Assembly (NCBI GenBank): GCA_964586225.1 | Contig: CAZPHD010000008.1 | Coordinates: 10,561-74,560 of the forward strand | Direction: 5' to 3' | DNA length: 64,000 nucleotides | Source of the DNA: JANJUB01 sp964586225 | GTDB lineage: Bacteria; Armatimonadota; Fimbriimonadia; Fimbriimonadales; Fimbriimonadaceae | Shown here: in pieces, positions 1 to 8,044 of the stretch | How positions within the stretch are numbered: the first letter of the stretch is position 1 | Layout of the letters: the number at the start of each line of letters is the position of its first letter | Notes under the pieces: generated by a model | Seen by the model: only the letters and a program-made list of their open reading frames with translations | The model's database searches: none | Told to the model about the DNA's origin: nothing | Program-made: the position numbers and the translations under genes

Positions 1-42
1 TCGACACGCTCGGCCATGCCGATTTGAGCGAGCCGCTCCCGG

Positions 43-735
43 TCATCCGGACGACGCCCACGAGCGACGAAGAGCCAAAATCACCAACGCCAAGCTAGCC
101 GCAGACCACAGCACTGCGGACAAAATAGCCGGGATTCCGGTCAGCTCTTGCAAGATATGAGCGTCGTTCTTTCCCATCGCGACCTGCCCGATGTGTAACG
201 TGGCAAACACCGCTTGGAGCGAGGCCAAGCCCATGAAGAGGCCAAAGAACTGCGCCGCGAACATGCGCGCGTCGCCCTTCAGGTAACTCCCCGCAAGGGC
301 CAGGACGAGCACCCCGACCGCACCGCTCACGAGCCCCACGATGTCCCCGCGCACCCACAGCACCATCGAGAGACCGAGAATCCACGCCATCGTCAGCAGG
401 GCCGCTCGAGCTCCGCGATCATGCTTGGCCATAGCGATGACCAGCGCCCCAAACGATGTCGCGCCAACGTACCCGGCCGGACTGATCAAGAGGGGGTTGC
501 CACCGAGCCCGGTCGCGACGCCCGATCCGTCCGCAAACACACGGATCGTCACTCCCGAACCGCCCGACAGCATGAACGCAAGCGCATGACCCGCCTCGTG
601 CAGGTGGGTGTACACGTACTGCAGGGGCAATGTCACCATCGCGAGCAGCGGCACGACCCAGCTCAGCACGACGAGGGTGCCGCTCAGCAGAATGAGCTTT
701 TGACGCTTGCTCAGACCACTAGCTTGGCTCACCAT
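43..735 (-). CDS. M50-like integral membrane metalloprotease family protein
   Basis: A 230-residue multi-pass membrane protein. Residues 46-50 read HEAGH, the zinc-binding and catalytic signature of membrane-embedded M50 (site-2-protease type) peptidases; it sits at the end of a hydrophobic segment, and about five further hydrophobic segments follow. The length and the early HExxH resemble the M50B-like bacterial family, usually annotated only by homology. Its start lies inside the end of the PAP2 gene (17-bp overlap), so it is the last cistron of a coupled run from the SLBB gene. A role in envelope protein processing is an inference; no substrate can be named. Confidence 0.8.
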   Translation of the reverse strand: MVSQASGLSKRQKLILLSGTLVVLSWVVPLLAMVTLPLQYVYTHLHEAGHALAFMLSGGSGVTIRVFADGSGVATGLGGNPLLISPAGYVGATSFGALVIAMAKHDRGARAALLTMAWILGLSMVLWVRGDIVGLVSGAVGVLVLALAGSYLKGDARMFAAQFFGLFMGLASLQAVFATLHIGQVAMGKNDAHILQELTGIPAILSAVLWSAASLALVILALRRSWASSG

Positions 736-1267
736 TCAGCTCCTTTGGAGTGCGGAGCTTGACCCAGGCCGCCCAGCTGAACCATACGACAAGCCCGGCA
801 AAGACACCGCAGGTCCATCCGGACAGCACCTGGCTGGGATAATGGACCCCAACGTAGATTCGCGAAAGCCCGGTCAAGAGCGCGACGGCAATCCAAACCG
901 AGCCCCGCCACTTGAAGGCCAACCAGAACACGATCGCCAGTGCGGCCATGTTCGCGGAGTGCGCCGAGGCCGTGCCTGAACTGGTCAACTTCCCCACTCG
1001 CAGCGTGATGTCGCTGAGTTCGACACAAGGGCGAGGATCGGGAAAGGTGCCCTTGAGCACGTCCGTGATCTCGTTGGCGAGGCCGACCGCGGCAAGTCCG
1101 AGAAACAACGCCTTGCGGGTTGCATTGCCCGCGACAAGGAGACCAAGGGCAGCCAGCCCGAGGATCAGGCGGCCGCTGGTCATCTTGGTTGCGTCGGACA
1201 AGAAGACAAACAGAGGCGCGGGAAAATCGGGCCAGCCGTTGATCCACCGGAAGATCGCCTCGTCCAT
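719..1267 (-). CDS. PAP2-family membrane phosphatase, altered motif 3
   Basis: A 182-residue membrane protein of the type 2 phosphatidic acid phosphatase superfamily, which dephosphorylates lipid phosphates or undecaprenyl pyrophosphate at the membrane. Motif 1 spans K72 to R79-P80, motif 2 carries His103 in the context SAHS, and motif 3 is SR (135-136) with the nucleophilic His142. The Asp expected four residues after that His is Gln146, and the usual PSGH is ASAH. The start chosen (MDEAIF) overlaps the preceding stop in the form TGATG, so translation is coupled to the dipeptidase gene. Beside a D-Ala-D-Ala dipeptidase, a role in cell-wall lipid carrier recycling is plausible but inferred. 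Confidence 0.82.
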   Translation of the reverse strand: MDEAIFRWINGWPDFPAPLFVFLSDATKMTSGRLILGLAALGLLVAGNATRKALFLGLAAVGLANEITDVLKGTFPDPRPCVELSDITLRVGKLTSSGTASAHSANMAALAIVFWLAFKWRGSVWIAVALLTGLSRIYVGVHYPSQVLSGWTCGVFAGLVVWFSWAAWVKLRTPKELNGEPS

Positions 1268-1989
1268 CACTTCTCCAAGAACGGGTTGGGCCGCTCGCGA
1301 AGGGACGCTTCCCAAATCGCCTGTGCTTCCGCATACAGGTTCGGGTCAAGCTCGGTGAGCCCGTAGAAACACGTCGGCTCGCCCATGCGAACGGCCCAGC
1401 CCGCATCGCCATAGCTGTAGTGCCACCATTCATCGCGACAGTTCGAGAATCCAACACTCAGCATCACGTCCACAAGCATCATTCGGTTCCGCTCCGCGAC
1501 TTCGCTAAGTCCAAAGACGTACGTTGGACCGCCACCCAAGCGGCTGAAAGGTGAGGTGGTGTCGATGGGTTCATTGGCGGCATCAACCAGGATTACGTCA
1601 AGCGCGGCGCCCGTGCAATGCCCAGGCGGGGCCTTGCGGTTGGGCGGAGCGACCCAGCGGTTCACCGTTCGAGTCAGGCTCGGACCTTGCCGGTCCGGAT
1701 AGGCCTCACTTGCACTTCGGGACATGAACTCATAGATGAGTTGTTGCCTCAAGAGCGGACGCCAGGCGTCCGTGACGGCAAGGAATACCCCGTCGGGGAG
1801 TTTCTGGGCTGCGCGTTCCACCATCTGCGCCACAGTTCCCCGGCAGTACGGGATGGTCTGGGGCCTGACCAAGCGAACCGTTGGTGCGACTTCGCGCAAA
1901 GGCACGAGGGGCTCGCCGTTCTCGACGAGCGGAACGCGGTCCAACGCCGCTACAGGCTCCGGGCGGCCCTTCGTTCGATCCCAGCGCAT
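1267..1989 (-). CDS. D-alanyl-D-alanine dipeptidase, VanX/DdpX-like (M15D)
   Basis: A 240-residue zinc peptidase. The metal ligands match VanX: His124 in GHCTGAALD, Asp131, and His190 in DEWWH, with Glu187 as catalytic base and Arg77 in DAWRP matching the transition-state arginine. Family members cleave D-Ala-D-Ala, either to salvage peptidoglycan dipeptide or, in vancomycin-resistance clusters, to remove the drug target. No VanA ligase or VanH is nearby, so peptidoglycan recycling is more likely than resistance. No clear signal peptide is visible, so a cytoplasmic location is likely. It overlaps both neighbours by one base (TGATG junctions). Confidence 0.85.
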   Translation of the reverse strand: MRWDRTKGRPEPVAALDRVPLVENGEPLVPLREVAPTVRLVRPQTIPYCRGTVAQMVERAAQKLPDGVFLAVTDAWRPLLRQQLIYEFMSRSASEAYPDRQGPSLTRTVNRWVAPPNRKAPPGHCTGAALDVILVDAANEPIDTTSPFSRLGGGPTYVFGLSEVAERNRMMLVDVMLSVGFSNCRDEWWHYSYGDAGWAVRMGEPTCFYGLTELDPNLYAEAQAIWEASLRERPNPFLEK

Positions 1990-3098
1990 CAGAACCGCAA
2001 TATTCCGAAGAGGGCGCCGATCAGTACCGCCCCAACAATCTGCACGGCCGAGTTCCGCTTGCGGCCGGAAACCTGCGGGTAGTTGACTTCGACCGTGTCG
2101 TTCGCGCGAAGCACGAAATCGCCGGCCTTACTCGCGTAGACGTCGGCCAGATTGTGAGTCAACTTGCGCTCCTTGCCGTCCACCTGCCGAACGATATTGA
2201 CTTTCTTCAAATCGGCGCGAGGAGCCGCCCCGCCCGCCCCTTCGACGGCTTGGGCGAGGGTCATGCCGTCGCGGAAGGGCACGCGGCGGGGGGTCATGAC
2301 AGCGCCATTGACTGTCACAAACGTCAGAGCCGCAGCTTGAGGCACGAACACACGATCTCCGGGCTGGAGCGGAGCATTCTCGGTGGTCAAGTCGAGCTCA
2401 CGAACCTGACCGGCATGCTCAAGTCGGACCAACTTGTCATTTGCTGCCGCCGTAAACCCACCGGCCGCGAGGACCAAGTCTCGCACGGTCATGCCTTCGC
2501 GGAAGGCGATTGCGCCGGGCTTCTTCACCATGCCGGTGATCACCACGTCTTGCGGTCGGTCTACAAGCTCGAAGAACACCCGGTCGCCCGCTCTGAGTTC
2601 TGGGTTGTGCGTATTCTCCTTGCCGTCAAAGAGTTTGAAGTTGATGAGCAGTTCTTTGCCCTCGGCCGTGGTGATCCGCACCTTCTCCATGTTTGCCGCG
2701 GCGGTCGGCTGGGCGGCGTTCACAATGTCGCTCAGCCGCATGCCATCCCGCGGATAGACTTCGCCGCTCTTCATGACCGCGCCTCCGAAGGTAATGAGCG
2801 CGGTTTTCGAACCGAGAACGCGGAGTCGCACCGTGGCTCGCGGTAGGATTCGCTGCTCGATGAGCGTGGCGGAGAGCTTGGCCGCGGCCACATCTTCCGT
2901 CAGACCGGCAATGTTGACCGCACCAATGAACTGCATCACGATGTAACCGTCGCGCGTGATTGGGTAGTCCTTGTTCAAGCTCGGCTCTTCTTCACACACG
3001 ACAGCGACCGAATCCCCGGGCTTGACCACAACCTTGGATTGTGCAACGCCCAATACCGTCGCAAACAAGGCAACCAACACCAAAAGCAAGCGGGCCAT
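1989..3098 (-). CDS. Polysaccharide export protein with SLBB domains (Wza-like)
   Basis: About 369 residues. A signal peptide (MARLLLVLVALFATVLGVAQS) is followed by a poly-export domain and then at least two SLBB repeats, seen as recurring GAV(M)..G.V..RDGM.L.D.V..AGG patterns, and the C-terminus ends in a hydrophobic helix (IVGAVLIGALFGIL). This matches outer-membrane or periplasmic exopolysaccharide export proteins, though no polymerase or Wzc kinase is adjacent. The start at 3098 (ATG) was preferred over an in-frame GTG three bases upstream because a TTATCA hexamer lies just before it. It heads the coupled operon running to position 43. Confidence 0.85.
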   Translation of the reverse strand: MARLLLVLVALFATVLGVAQSKVVVKPGDSVAVVCEEEPSLNKDYPITRDGYIVMQFIGAVNIAGLTEDVAAAKLSATLIEQRILPRATVRLRVLGSKTALITFGGAVMKSGEVYPRDGMRLSDIVNAAQPTAAANMEKVRITTAEGKELLINFKLFDGKENTHNPELRAGDRVFFELVDRPQDVVITGMVKKPGAIAFREGMTVRDLVLAAGGFTAAANDKLVRLEHAGQVRELDLTTENAPLQPGDRVFVPQAAALTFVTVNGAVMTPRRVPFRDGMTLAQAVEGAGGAAPRADLKKVNIVRQVDGKERKLTHNLADVYASKAGDFVLRANDTVEVNYPQVSGRKRNSAVQIVGAVLIGALFGILRF

Positions 3099-3150
3099 CA
3101 CGTTTGATAAGACGCCCTGGAACCACCGGTAGATTCACGAGAAGATCGAA

Positions 3151-3250
3151 GCTCGTGGGATTGGCTCGAGCTTGCTCGAGTTTGCTCGGGTTGGACAAGC
3201 AGGGCAGGTGGACAAGTCGCGTGATGCCAATCCCAGCCAACCCGCGCCAA
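3151..3250. repeat. Decamer repeat array, partly inverted (copy 1)
   Basis: Read in blocks of ten from 3151, the sequence repeats the words TTGGCTCGAG, CTTGCTCGAG and TTTGCTCGGG, then turns into the complementary words ending in GCCAATCCCA and GCCAACCCGC. The outer arms are roughly inverted around a centre near 3200. It fills most of the gap between the divergent SLBB and HAF/Ig genes. The same words recur at 5911-6020, 43389-43604 and 62461-62500. Confidence 0.8.
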
Positions 3251-3370
3251 AAAACATCGCAAACTTACGAGCCCTCCCCTTCGTCGGTCTATACTGGAAG
3301 GAATCGTGTTCGCGTGAACGTTCGAAGGGCGTTTGCGCGTCCACGCATATTAGGGATTGAGGGAATAGGC

Positions 3371-5650
3371 ATGCTTCATTCACGACGAGCGATCGCCCGG
3401 TTGGGCCTTGGAGGGGCGCTTGCACTAGCTGCAGTTGGCGCTTCGGCCCAAATGAACCGGTTCGTATTTCAGGACCTCGGGATTCTGCCGCAAGGAACAG
3501 CGGTGCACCCGAAGAAGATTAGCAACAGTGGGATCGTTATTGGCCATGTGCCGCGAACGACGACTCCTTCGGCATTCCTCTGGGAATCGGGAATCCTCTA
3601 CGACTTGGGCATTCTGCCCGGGCGACCGTCATCAAGGGCCAACTGGATCAACCGCTTCAATACGGTCATTGGAACCAGCGGAACGGGGTCCATTGCTCGA
3701 GCGTTCGTGTGGACGAACGGCAACATGAACTTCTTGCCGAATGGCGTCGGCCAATCGGCGACGGAAGGCGTTGGAATCAACGATGCCAACACCATCGCCT
3801 ACAACGTTGATTTCACGGGCAATCAGGTCTACAAGAGCGGCCGAGTTGTGGTCGGTAACCAGGTCACCCCGGTGCCTCCGATTAACGGTGGCGTCAACAT
3901 GAACATCACCGCGATCAGCAACCTGAACTGGGTTGCGGGAACGGTGGAAATGGATGACGGAACGATCAGCGCTTGGAACTGGCGCATCCCTGGTCCTCCC
4001 CCTGATACCAGCACGCCTAACGAGCTCAATGTGACGGCTGATGACACCGAACTGCCCGTGGTCACCGATATGGGCGACAACGCCGGCGCCGCCGACGGCG
4101 CCCCGATCACAGTCGGAATGGTTGGACCTTTCTTCAAAGACGGGTTCGGCAAGCCGACGTACTTCGCGCCGCGACCGTTCGCCGCGATCGGCACCCAAAT
4201 CGTCAACCCGCTGCTTCTTGAGGGTGACAACGTTGGAGAAATCTACGGCATCAACACCGCGTTCACGCTGGTGGGTCGCTCGGGCCGCCTCACCATTCAA
4301 AATGGCATCGGCACCTATGTTTGGCGAACCGTGCTGTGGTTCCCGATTCTGCCCGTCGAGCCGTTCTGGGCTCCCTTTGAAATCGACCCGTTCATGCCGC
4401 CGAACTCGGGCATCAACCTGCAGAACGGCCTGGACATCAATGACGTCGGCCAGATCGTGGCGACCTACACGAAGGCGGGTCAGCTTCGCGCCCTCCGCCT
4501 TACCCCAGTCGTGACGCCGGTCGCGCTACAGCTCGATCCGGAGTCCATCCCCGGCGGTCTGAGCGGCGAGGCCACGGTCGTCCTTGACGACACCGCTCCG
4601 TTTGGCGGTGCCTCGGTAAACATCACGTCTAGCAACTCGATTGTTGCCGTGCCCTCAAGCGTGACCGTGCCCGGTGGCCAGACCACGCGCACGTTCAACT
4701 ACGTGACGTCGCCGGTCGGCAAGACCACGACGGTTGTGATCCGCGCCGAGCGCGCGGGCTACATTGCCCAAAACACATTGCTGGTCCAACCGACCATGCT
4801 TGATCGCATCACGGTAACGCCAACGCTGCTACCGGCTGGTCAGCGTGGAAACGGCACTGCCTTCCTTGCAGGACGGGCACCGGCCAGTGGCTACCGGGTG
4901 TTCCTCGCGAGTTCAAATACGCAGGCAGCTATCGTGCCCGCCAGCGTCCTCGTTCCAGCGGGATCGAGCCAGGCGCCGTTCCTCGTTTACTCTCTCCAGG
5001 TTCAAACAAACACTCCGGTGACGATCACAGGTTCAGCCTTTAATCTGACTCGCACCGCGAGCATCACGGTCATGACTCCGTTCTTGGAGATTTTGAACAT
5101 CACGCCTGACCAAGTGTTTGGCGGCCAACAAGCTCCGGGTTGGGTGCAACTCTCGGGTCCCGCTAAGTCGCCTGGCGCGGCCGTGACCCTCAGCTCAACT
5201 TCGCCGGGTGTAGGCTCGGTTCCCACCAGCGTGACCGTTCTAACGGGAACTCGAGTGGCGAGCTTCAAGGTCTCCACGGTTGTGACGCGTTTCAACGTGA
5301 ACGTGACGATCACCGGCTCGTTCAACGGGCAGGTTCGCACGGACACGGTCCTGATTCGAGGTGCGGCTCTTCAGTCGATTACCGTGAATCCGAATCCGAT
5401 CGTTGGCGGTAACAATGCCACCGGAACGGCGACGCTTGACTGGTTCTCGTTCACGGGCGGCTCAGTCGTTGATCTGTCGTCGACGCTTCCGAGCGTTCTG
5501 ACTGTTCCGGCGACGGTGACCGTTCCGGCGGGGCAGACCGCGGGCAACTTCGCGATCACGACCGCTGTCGTGGTAGCTCCGACGAATGTGACGGTCTCCG
5601 GCACCTATCTCGGTGTGAACCAGACGACGACGGTGACGGTCAACCCGTAA
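3371..5650 (+). CDS. Secreted HAF-repeat protein with four Ig-like repeats
   Basis: About 759 residues. Residues 1-27 form a signal peptide ending ASAQ. The next roughly 360 residues resemble the extracellular HAF repeat family, with DLGILPxG and (A)FxWxxG motifs and recurring ISNSGxVIG / INDANTIA phrases. From about residue 385 come four repeats of about 95 residues, each with the pattern (I)TVxPxxxxGG..GTATL ... SSxxxVxxVPxxVTVPAGxT, which reads as Ig-like beta-sandwich modules. The start at 3371 was taken because the signal peptide begins there; the upstream reading frame only translates repeat sequence. A strong terminator follows. A surface or extracellular adhesive role is inferred. Confidence 0.85.
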   Translation: MLHSRRAIARLGLGGALALAAVGASAQMNRFVFQDLGILPQGTAVHPKKISNSGIVIGHVPRTTTPSAFLWESGILYDLGILPGRPSSRANWINRFNTVIGTSGTGSIARAFVWTNGNMNFLPNGVGQSATEGVGINDANTIAYNVDFTGNQVYKSGRVVVGNQVTPVPPINGGVNMNITAISNLNWVAGTVEMDDGTISAWNWRIPGPPPDTSTPNELNVTADDTELPVVTDMGDNAGAADGAPITVGMVGPFFKDGFGKPTYFAPRPFAAIGTQIVNPLLLEGDNVGEIYGINTAFTLVGRSGRLTIQNGIGTYVWRTVLWFPILPVEPFWAPFEIDPFMPPNSGINLQNGLDINDVGQIVATYTKAGQLRALRLTPVVTPVALQLDPESIPGGLSGEATVVLDDTAPFGGASVNITSSNSIVAVPSSVTVPGGQTTRTFNYVTSPVGKTTTVVIRAERAGYIAQNTLLVQPTMLDRITVTPTLLPAGQRGNGTAFLAGRAPASGYRVFLASSNTQAAIVPASVLVPAGSSQAPFLVYSLQVQTNTPVTITGSAFNLTRTASITVMTPFLEILNITPDQVFGGQQAPGWVQLSGPAKSPGAAVTLSSTSPGVGSVPTSVTVLTGTRVASFKVSTVVTRFNVNVTITGSFNGQVRTDTVLIRGAALQSITVNPNPIVGGNNATGTATLDWFSFTGGSVVDLSSTLPSVLTVPATVTVPAGQTAGNFAITTAVVVAPTNVTVSGTYLGVNQTTTVTVNP

Positions 5651-5669
5651 CATTCCTCGACACGAGAGA

Positions 5670-5704
5670 GGCCCGGATGCCGCAAGCGGCACCGGGCCTT
5701 TTCT
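5670..5704 (+). terminator. Rho-independent terminator after the HAF/Ig gene
   Basis: A strong GC-rich hairpin, GGCCCGG-ATGCC paired to GGCA-CCGGGCC around a GCAA tetraloop-like turn, is followed by TTTTCTGTT. It starts 20 bases after the stop codon, giving an intrinsic terminator for the plus-strand gene. Confidence 0.9.
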
Positions 5705-5733
5705 GTTGTGGGTGGGATGGGAGGAGCAGGAAG

Positions 5734-5826
5734 TTAATCTGAGGACGCGGCCGCTGACTCGCGATAGAGTCCGTACAAGCCGTAAAGCGCGACGGCGAAA
5801 ACGATGACAGCGACCACGTGATACAT
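5734..5826 (-). CDS. Possible 30-residue single-span membrane microprotein
   Basis: A short frame encodes a 30-residue peptide beginning MYHVVAVIVFAVALYGLYGL, one clear hydrophobic helix, followed by a short polar tail (RESAAASSD). There is no Shine-Dalgarno sequence, but TAACCT lies 8 bases before the ATG (5835-5840 on this strand), the same arrangement as at many recognised genes here. It sits alone between the terminator and a repeat array. It resembles small accessory subunits such as KdpF or CcoQ only in general shape; no function is assigned. It could be a chance frame. Confidence 0.4.
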   Translation of the reverse strand: MYHVVAVIVFAVALYGLYGLYRESAAASSD

Positions 5827-5910
5827 ATCCACGGAGGTTATCGCCCGAATCAGGCGCCTACTTCCCTGCTCGGCTTACGGGGATGGCCCGGAAACCCGCA
5901 CGGATGCGGG

Positions 5911-6020
5911 GGATTGGCTGGGGTGGGGTGGTTCGAGGTGGGACAAGTCGGACCTGTGGGTCCGGCACCGAACCGCCCGAGCAAATCCAGGCCCACCCCT
6001 ACAAACCCGCGCCGATTCTG
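5911..6020. repeat. Decamer repeat array, inverted (copy 2)
   Basis: Blocks of ten such as GGATTGGCTG, GGGTGGGGTG and GGACAAGTCG lead to a small central hairpin (GGACC-tgtg-GGTCC, near 5960), then complementary words GCAAATCCAG, GCCCACCCCT and ACAAACCCGC. It lies about 40 bases upstream of the tRNA-Val gene, in the otherwise gene-poor stretch 5651-6062. Confidence 0.75.
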
Positions 6021-6062
6021 CGGTATCATTTGAGCTCGCGTTGCCTCGCGCAGCGCCCCCTC

Positions 6063-6137
6063 GGGCGGTTAGCTCAGTGGTAGAGCACTACAATGACACT
6101 GTAGGGGTCACAGGTTCAAGTCCTGTACCGCCCACCA
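6063..6137 (+). tRNA. tRNA-Val (GAC)
   Basis: A complete cloverleaf with CCA encoded. The acceptor stem GGGCGGT pairs with ACCGCCC, the D arm contains AGCTCAGTGGTAGAGC, the anticodon stem CTACA/TGTAG encloses the loop ATGACAC (anticodon GAC, valine), and the T arm is CACAGGTTCAAGTCCTGT. The 3' end reads ACCA. It stands alone, not in a tRNA cluster. Confidence 0.97.
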
Positions 6138-6199
6138 TTTTTTAGGTTTAACCCGACCCCTGATTACGAGTTCTCTCAAGGTTGCTCGCTCTTGATAGG

Positions 6200-7177
6200 C
6201 TAGTGGCGCGTCGGGCGCATCGCCACCCCGTCGGGGCTCTTCTGCACCTCGATCCGCGTGAGCGTCTCGCCCGTGTTCAAATCCACCAGCACCACCGAGT
6301 TGTCATTCCGAATCGTCACCAAAGCATGCTGGTTGTCGGCGTGGGCCCAAACGCCGGCCGGTGAGGGGTTCGGAATCGTCACCTTGTCACCGCCAACCTT
6401 GATCCGCCGCGTGATCTCCATCTTCTCAACATCGCACACCACCAGTTCACCCGACATCGCGTGCGGAATCAGCGCCCATTTCCCGTTCGGGGTGAACTGC
6501 ACGCGGTAAGGAAAGCCCTTCGAGTCCAACTTCTTTACCACCTTGCGGGTGGTCATGTCCAGGATCGAAATCGTATGCTCGGCGCGGTTCCCCGCCCAAA
6601 TCGTCTTGCCGTTCGGCGCGATGCCGACGCCCTCGCACTCCTTGCCCGTGGACACGGTCTCCAACTTCTCGCCGGACTTGAAATCAAAGATCGTCACACC
6701 GCCGCCACCCATGTTTGAACTCACCAGCCGGTTCACGCCGAGGTTCAACGACAACATATGCGAGCCCGCCTGGCCGGTGATGTACTCGCGCTCGATCTTG
6801 CCCGACTCGACATCCACCAAGAGCAGCCGCTGGTTCTTCTCGTCGCTGCAAACGACCTTCTGATCATCGACCCACTCCACGCCGTGAGGCATGGCCTGCT
6901 TGTCGAGTTCAATGCGCTTAACTTCCTTCTTGGTATCCAGATCGAGCACGCTGAGCGACGATCCGGGGCCGACGCCCTGCTTGAAGTAGTTGGTGACAAC
7001 CGCGCGCTTGCCATCCGGCGACACGGCTGACTCGTGCGGACCGTTTCCCACCGGCACGTGAACCGCCGTGCTCGTCGCCAAGTCGATGATCGTCGCCGAG
7101 TCGGACTGCTGATTGACGATGACGGCGAGACCCGTGGGCTTGGCGACAAGTGCAAAGAAAACTACAGCAGCGATCAT
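6200..7177 (-). CDS. Secreted YVTN-type beta-propeller protein
   Basis: A 325-residue protein starting with a hydrophobic signal-like segment. It consists of repeated approximately 40-residue blades with the YVTN-family signature (AVSPDGKRAVVTN, VGIAPNGKTIWAGN, VQFTPNGKWALIP) and motifs of the type SILDM-TRKVVKK. Propellers of this family are extracytoplasmic scaffolds or lactonase-like enzymes; nothing here indicates a catalytic site, so a binding or structural role is more likely. Its promoter region (57 bp) is shared with the divergent GluQ-RS gene. Confidence 0.85.
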   Translation of the reverse strand: MIAAVVFFALVAKPTGLAVIVNQQSDSATIIDLATSTAVHVPVGNGPHESAVSPDGKRAVVTNYFKQGVGPGSSLSVLDLDTKKEVKRIELDKQAMPHGVEWVDDQKVVCSDEKNQRLLLVDVESGKIEREYITGQAGSHMLSLNLGVNRLVSSNMGGGGVTIFDFKSGEKLETVSTGKECEGVGIAPNGKTIWAGNRAEHTISILDMTTRKVVKKLDSKGFPYRVQFTPNGKWALIPHAMSGELVVCDVEKMEITRRIKVGGDKVTIPNPSPAGVWAHADNQHALVTIRNDNSVVLVDLNTGETLTRIEVQKSPDGVAMRPTRH

Positions 7178-7234
7178 GTAGCTAGTACGGGTCGTGGCAT
7201 GGAGAAGATTCCCGATCGCGGTCTACACTGTTGC

Positions 7235-8044
7235 ATGGACGTTGTGCGATTCGCCCCGAGCCCCACCGGCTGGTTGCACCTCGGCCATGCCTATTCGGCC
7301 TGGTTTACGGACTGCGCCAAGGGTCAGGGCGGAACATTCCTCCTCCGTCTCGAAGACATCGACACCGCTCGGGTTCGGCCGGAATACGTACAGGGCATTT
7401 TCGGCGATCTGGATTGGCTTGGTCTAACCTGGCCCGAACCGGTCTTGCGCCAGTCTGAGCGATTGCCTGCCTATGCGGAAGCCCTCGAAGCGCTGCGTCC
7501 CTGGCTCTACCGGTGCTTCTGCTCCCGGAAGGACATTGCGGCGGCGGAAACCGCGCCTCACGGCCCCGGCGAGCACTATCCCGGCACGTGTCGCGCGCTC
7601 CGCGATTCGCAGGCGAGGGCGGACGCGGGCGAGCCTTTCGGATGGCGACTCGACACGGCCCGCGCAATCGACGTCACGGGTCCGCTGAAGTGGTTCGAAG
7701 ACGAGGTTGAGCATTCTGTTCCCGCGCTCGGCGACCCGATCCTCGCGCGGCGCGATCATCTGGCGAGCTACCACCTGTGCTGTGTGGTGGACGATGCGTA
7801 TCAGGGCGTAACCCTGGTCACGCGAGGCGACGACCTGCGCCCGGCGACTCACATCCACCGATTGCTTCAGGCGCTCTTGGGCCTTCCCACGCCCCGATAC
7901 CGCCATCACGGGCTCGTCCTTGACGAACACGGGAAGCGACTGGCCAAGGGCGATGGGGCTACCAGCTTGCGAGAACTCCGAGCCCGCGGGTTATCGCCCG
8001 GCGATGTGCTCAGCATGGCCCAGGGTGCTCTTCGGCGCACCTAG
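7235..8044 (+). CDS. gluQ: Glutamyl-Q tRNA(Asp) synthetase
   Basis: A 269-residue truncated glutamyl-tRNA synthetase paralogue lacking the anticodon-binding domain. The class I signature is HLGH at residues 16-19 within FAPSPTGWLHLGH, and the KMSKS-like loop is KRLAK near residue 226. A zinc site is indicated by YRCFC (near residue 92) and a later YPGTC. The enzyme attaches glutamate to queuosine at position 34 of tRNA-Asp. The start at 7235 was chosen because the catalytic fold begins immediately and TACACT lies 5 bases upstream; the longer frame runs through the divergent promoter. Its stop overlaps the convergent methyltransferase stop. Confidence 0.93.
   Translation: MDVVRFAPSPTGWLHLGHAYSAWFTDCAKGQGGTFLLRLEDIDTARVRPEYVQGIFGDLDWLGLTWPEPVLRQSERLPAYAEALEALRPWLYRCFCSRKDIAAAETAPHGPGEHYPGTCRALRDSQARADAGEPFGWRLDTARAIDVTGPLKWFEDEVEHSVPALGDPILARRDHLASYHLCCVVDDAYQGVTLVTRGDDLRPATHIHRLLQALLGLPTPRYRHHGLVLDEHGKRLAKGDGATSLRELRARGLSPGDVLSMAQGALRRT

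Noticed and set aside
1..42. Possible start of another operon gene (ATG at 16 on the minus strand)
   Set aside because: Only five codons are visible before the window edge, too little to support a call.
1267..1989. Vancomycin resistance cluster
   Set aside because: A VanX-like dipeptidase alone, with no ligase, dehydrogenase or two-component system, is better explained by dipeptide recycling.
3041..3370. Upstream extension of the HAF/Ig reading frame
   Set aside because: It translates the decamer array and has no signal peptide; the real start with a signal sequence is at 3371.
7034..7234. Upstream extension of the GluQ-RS frame
   Set aside because: It runs antisense through the start of the divergent propeller gene; HLGH lies at the normal distance from the ATG at 7235.
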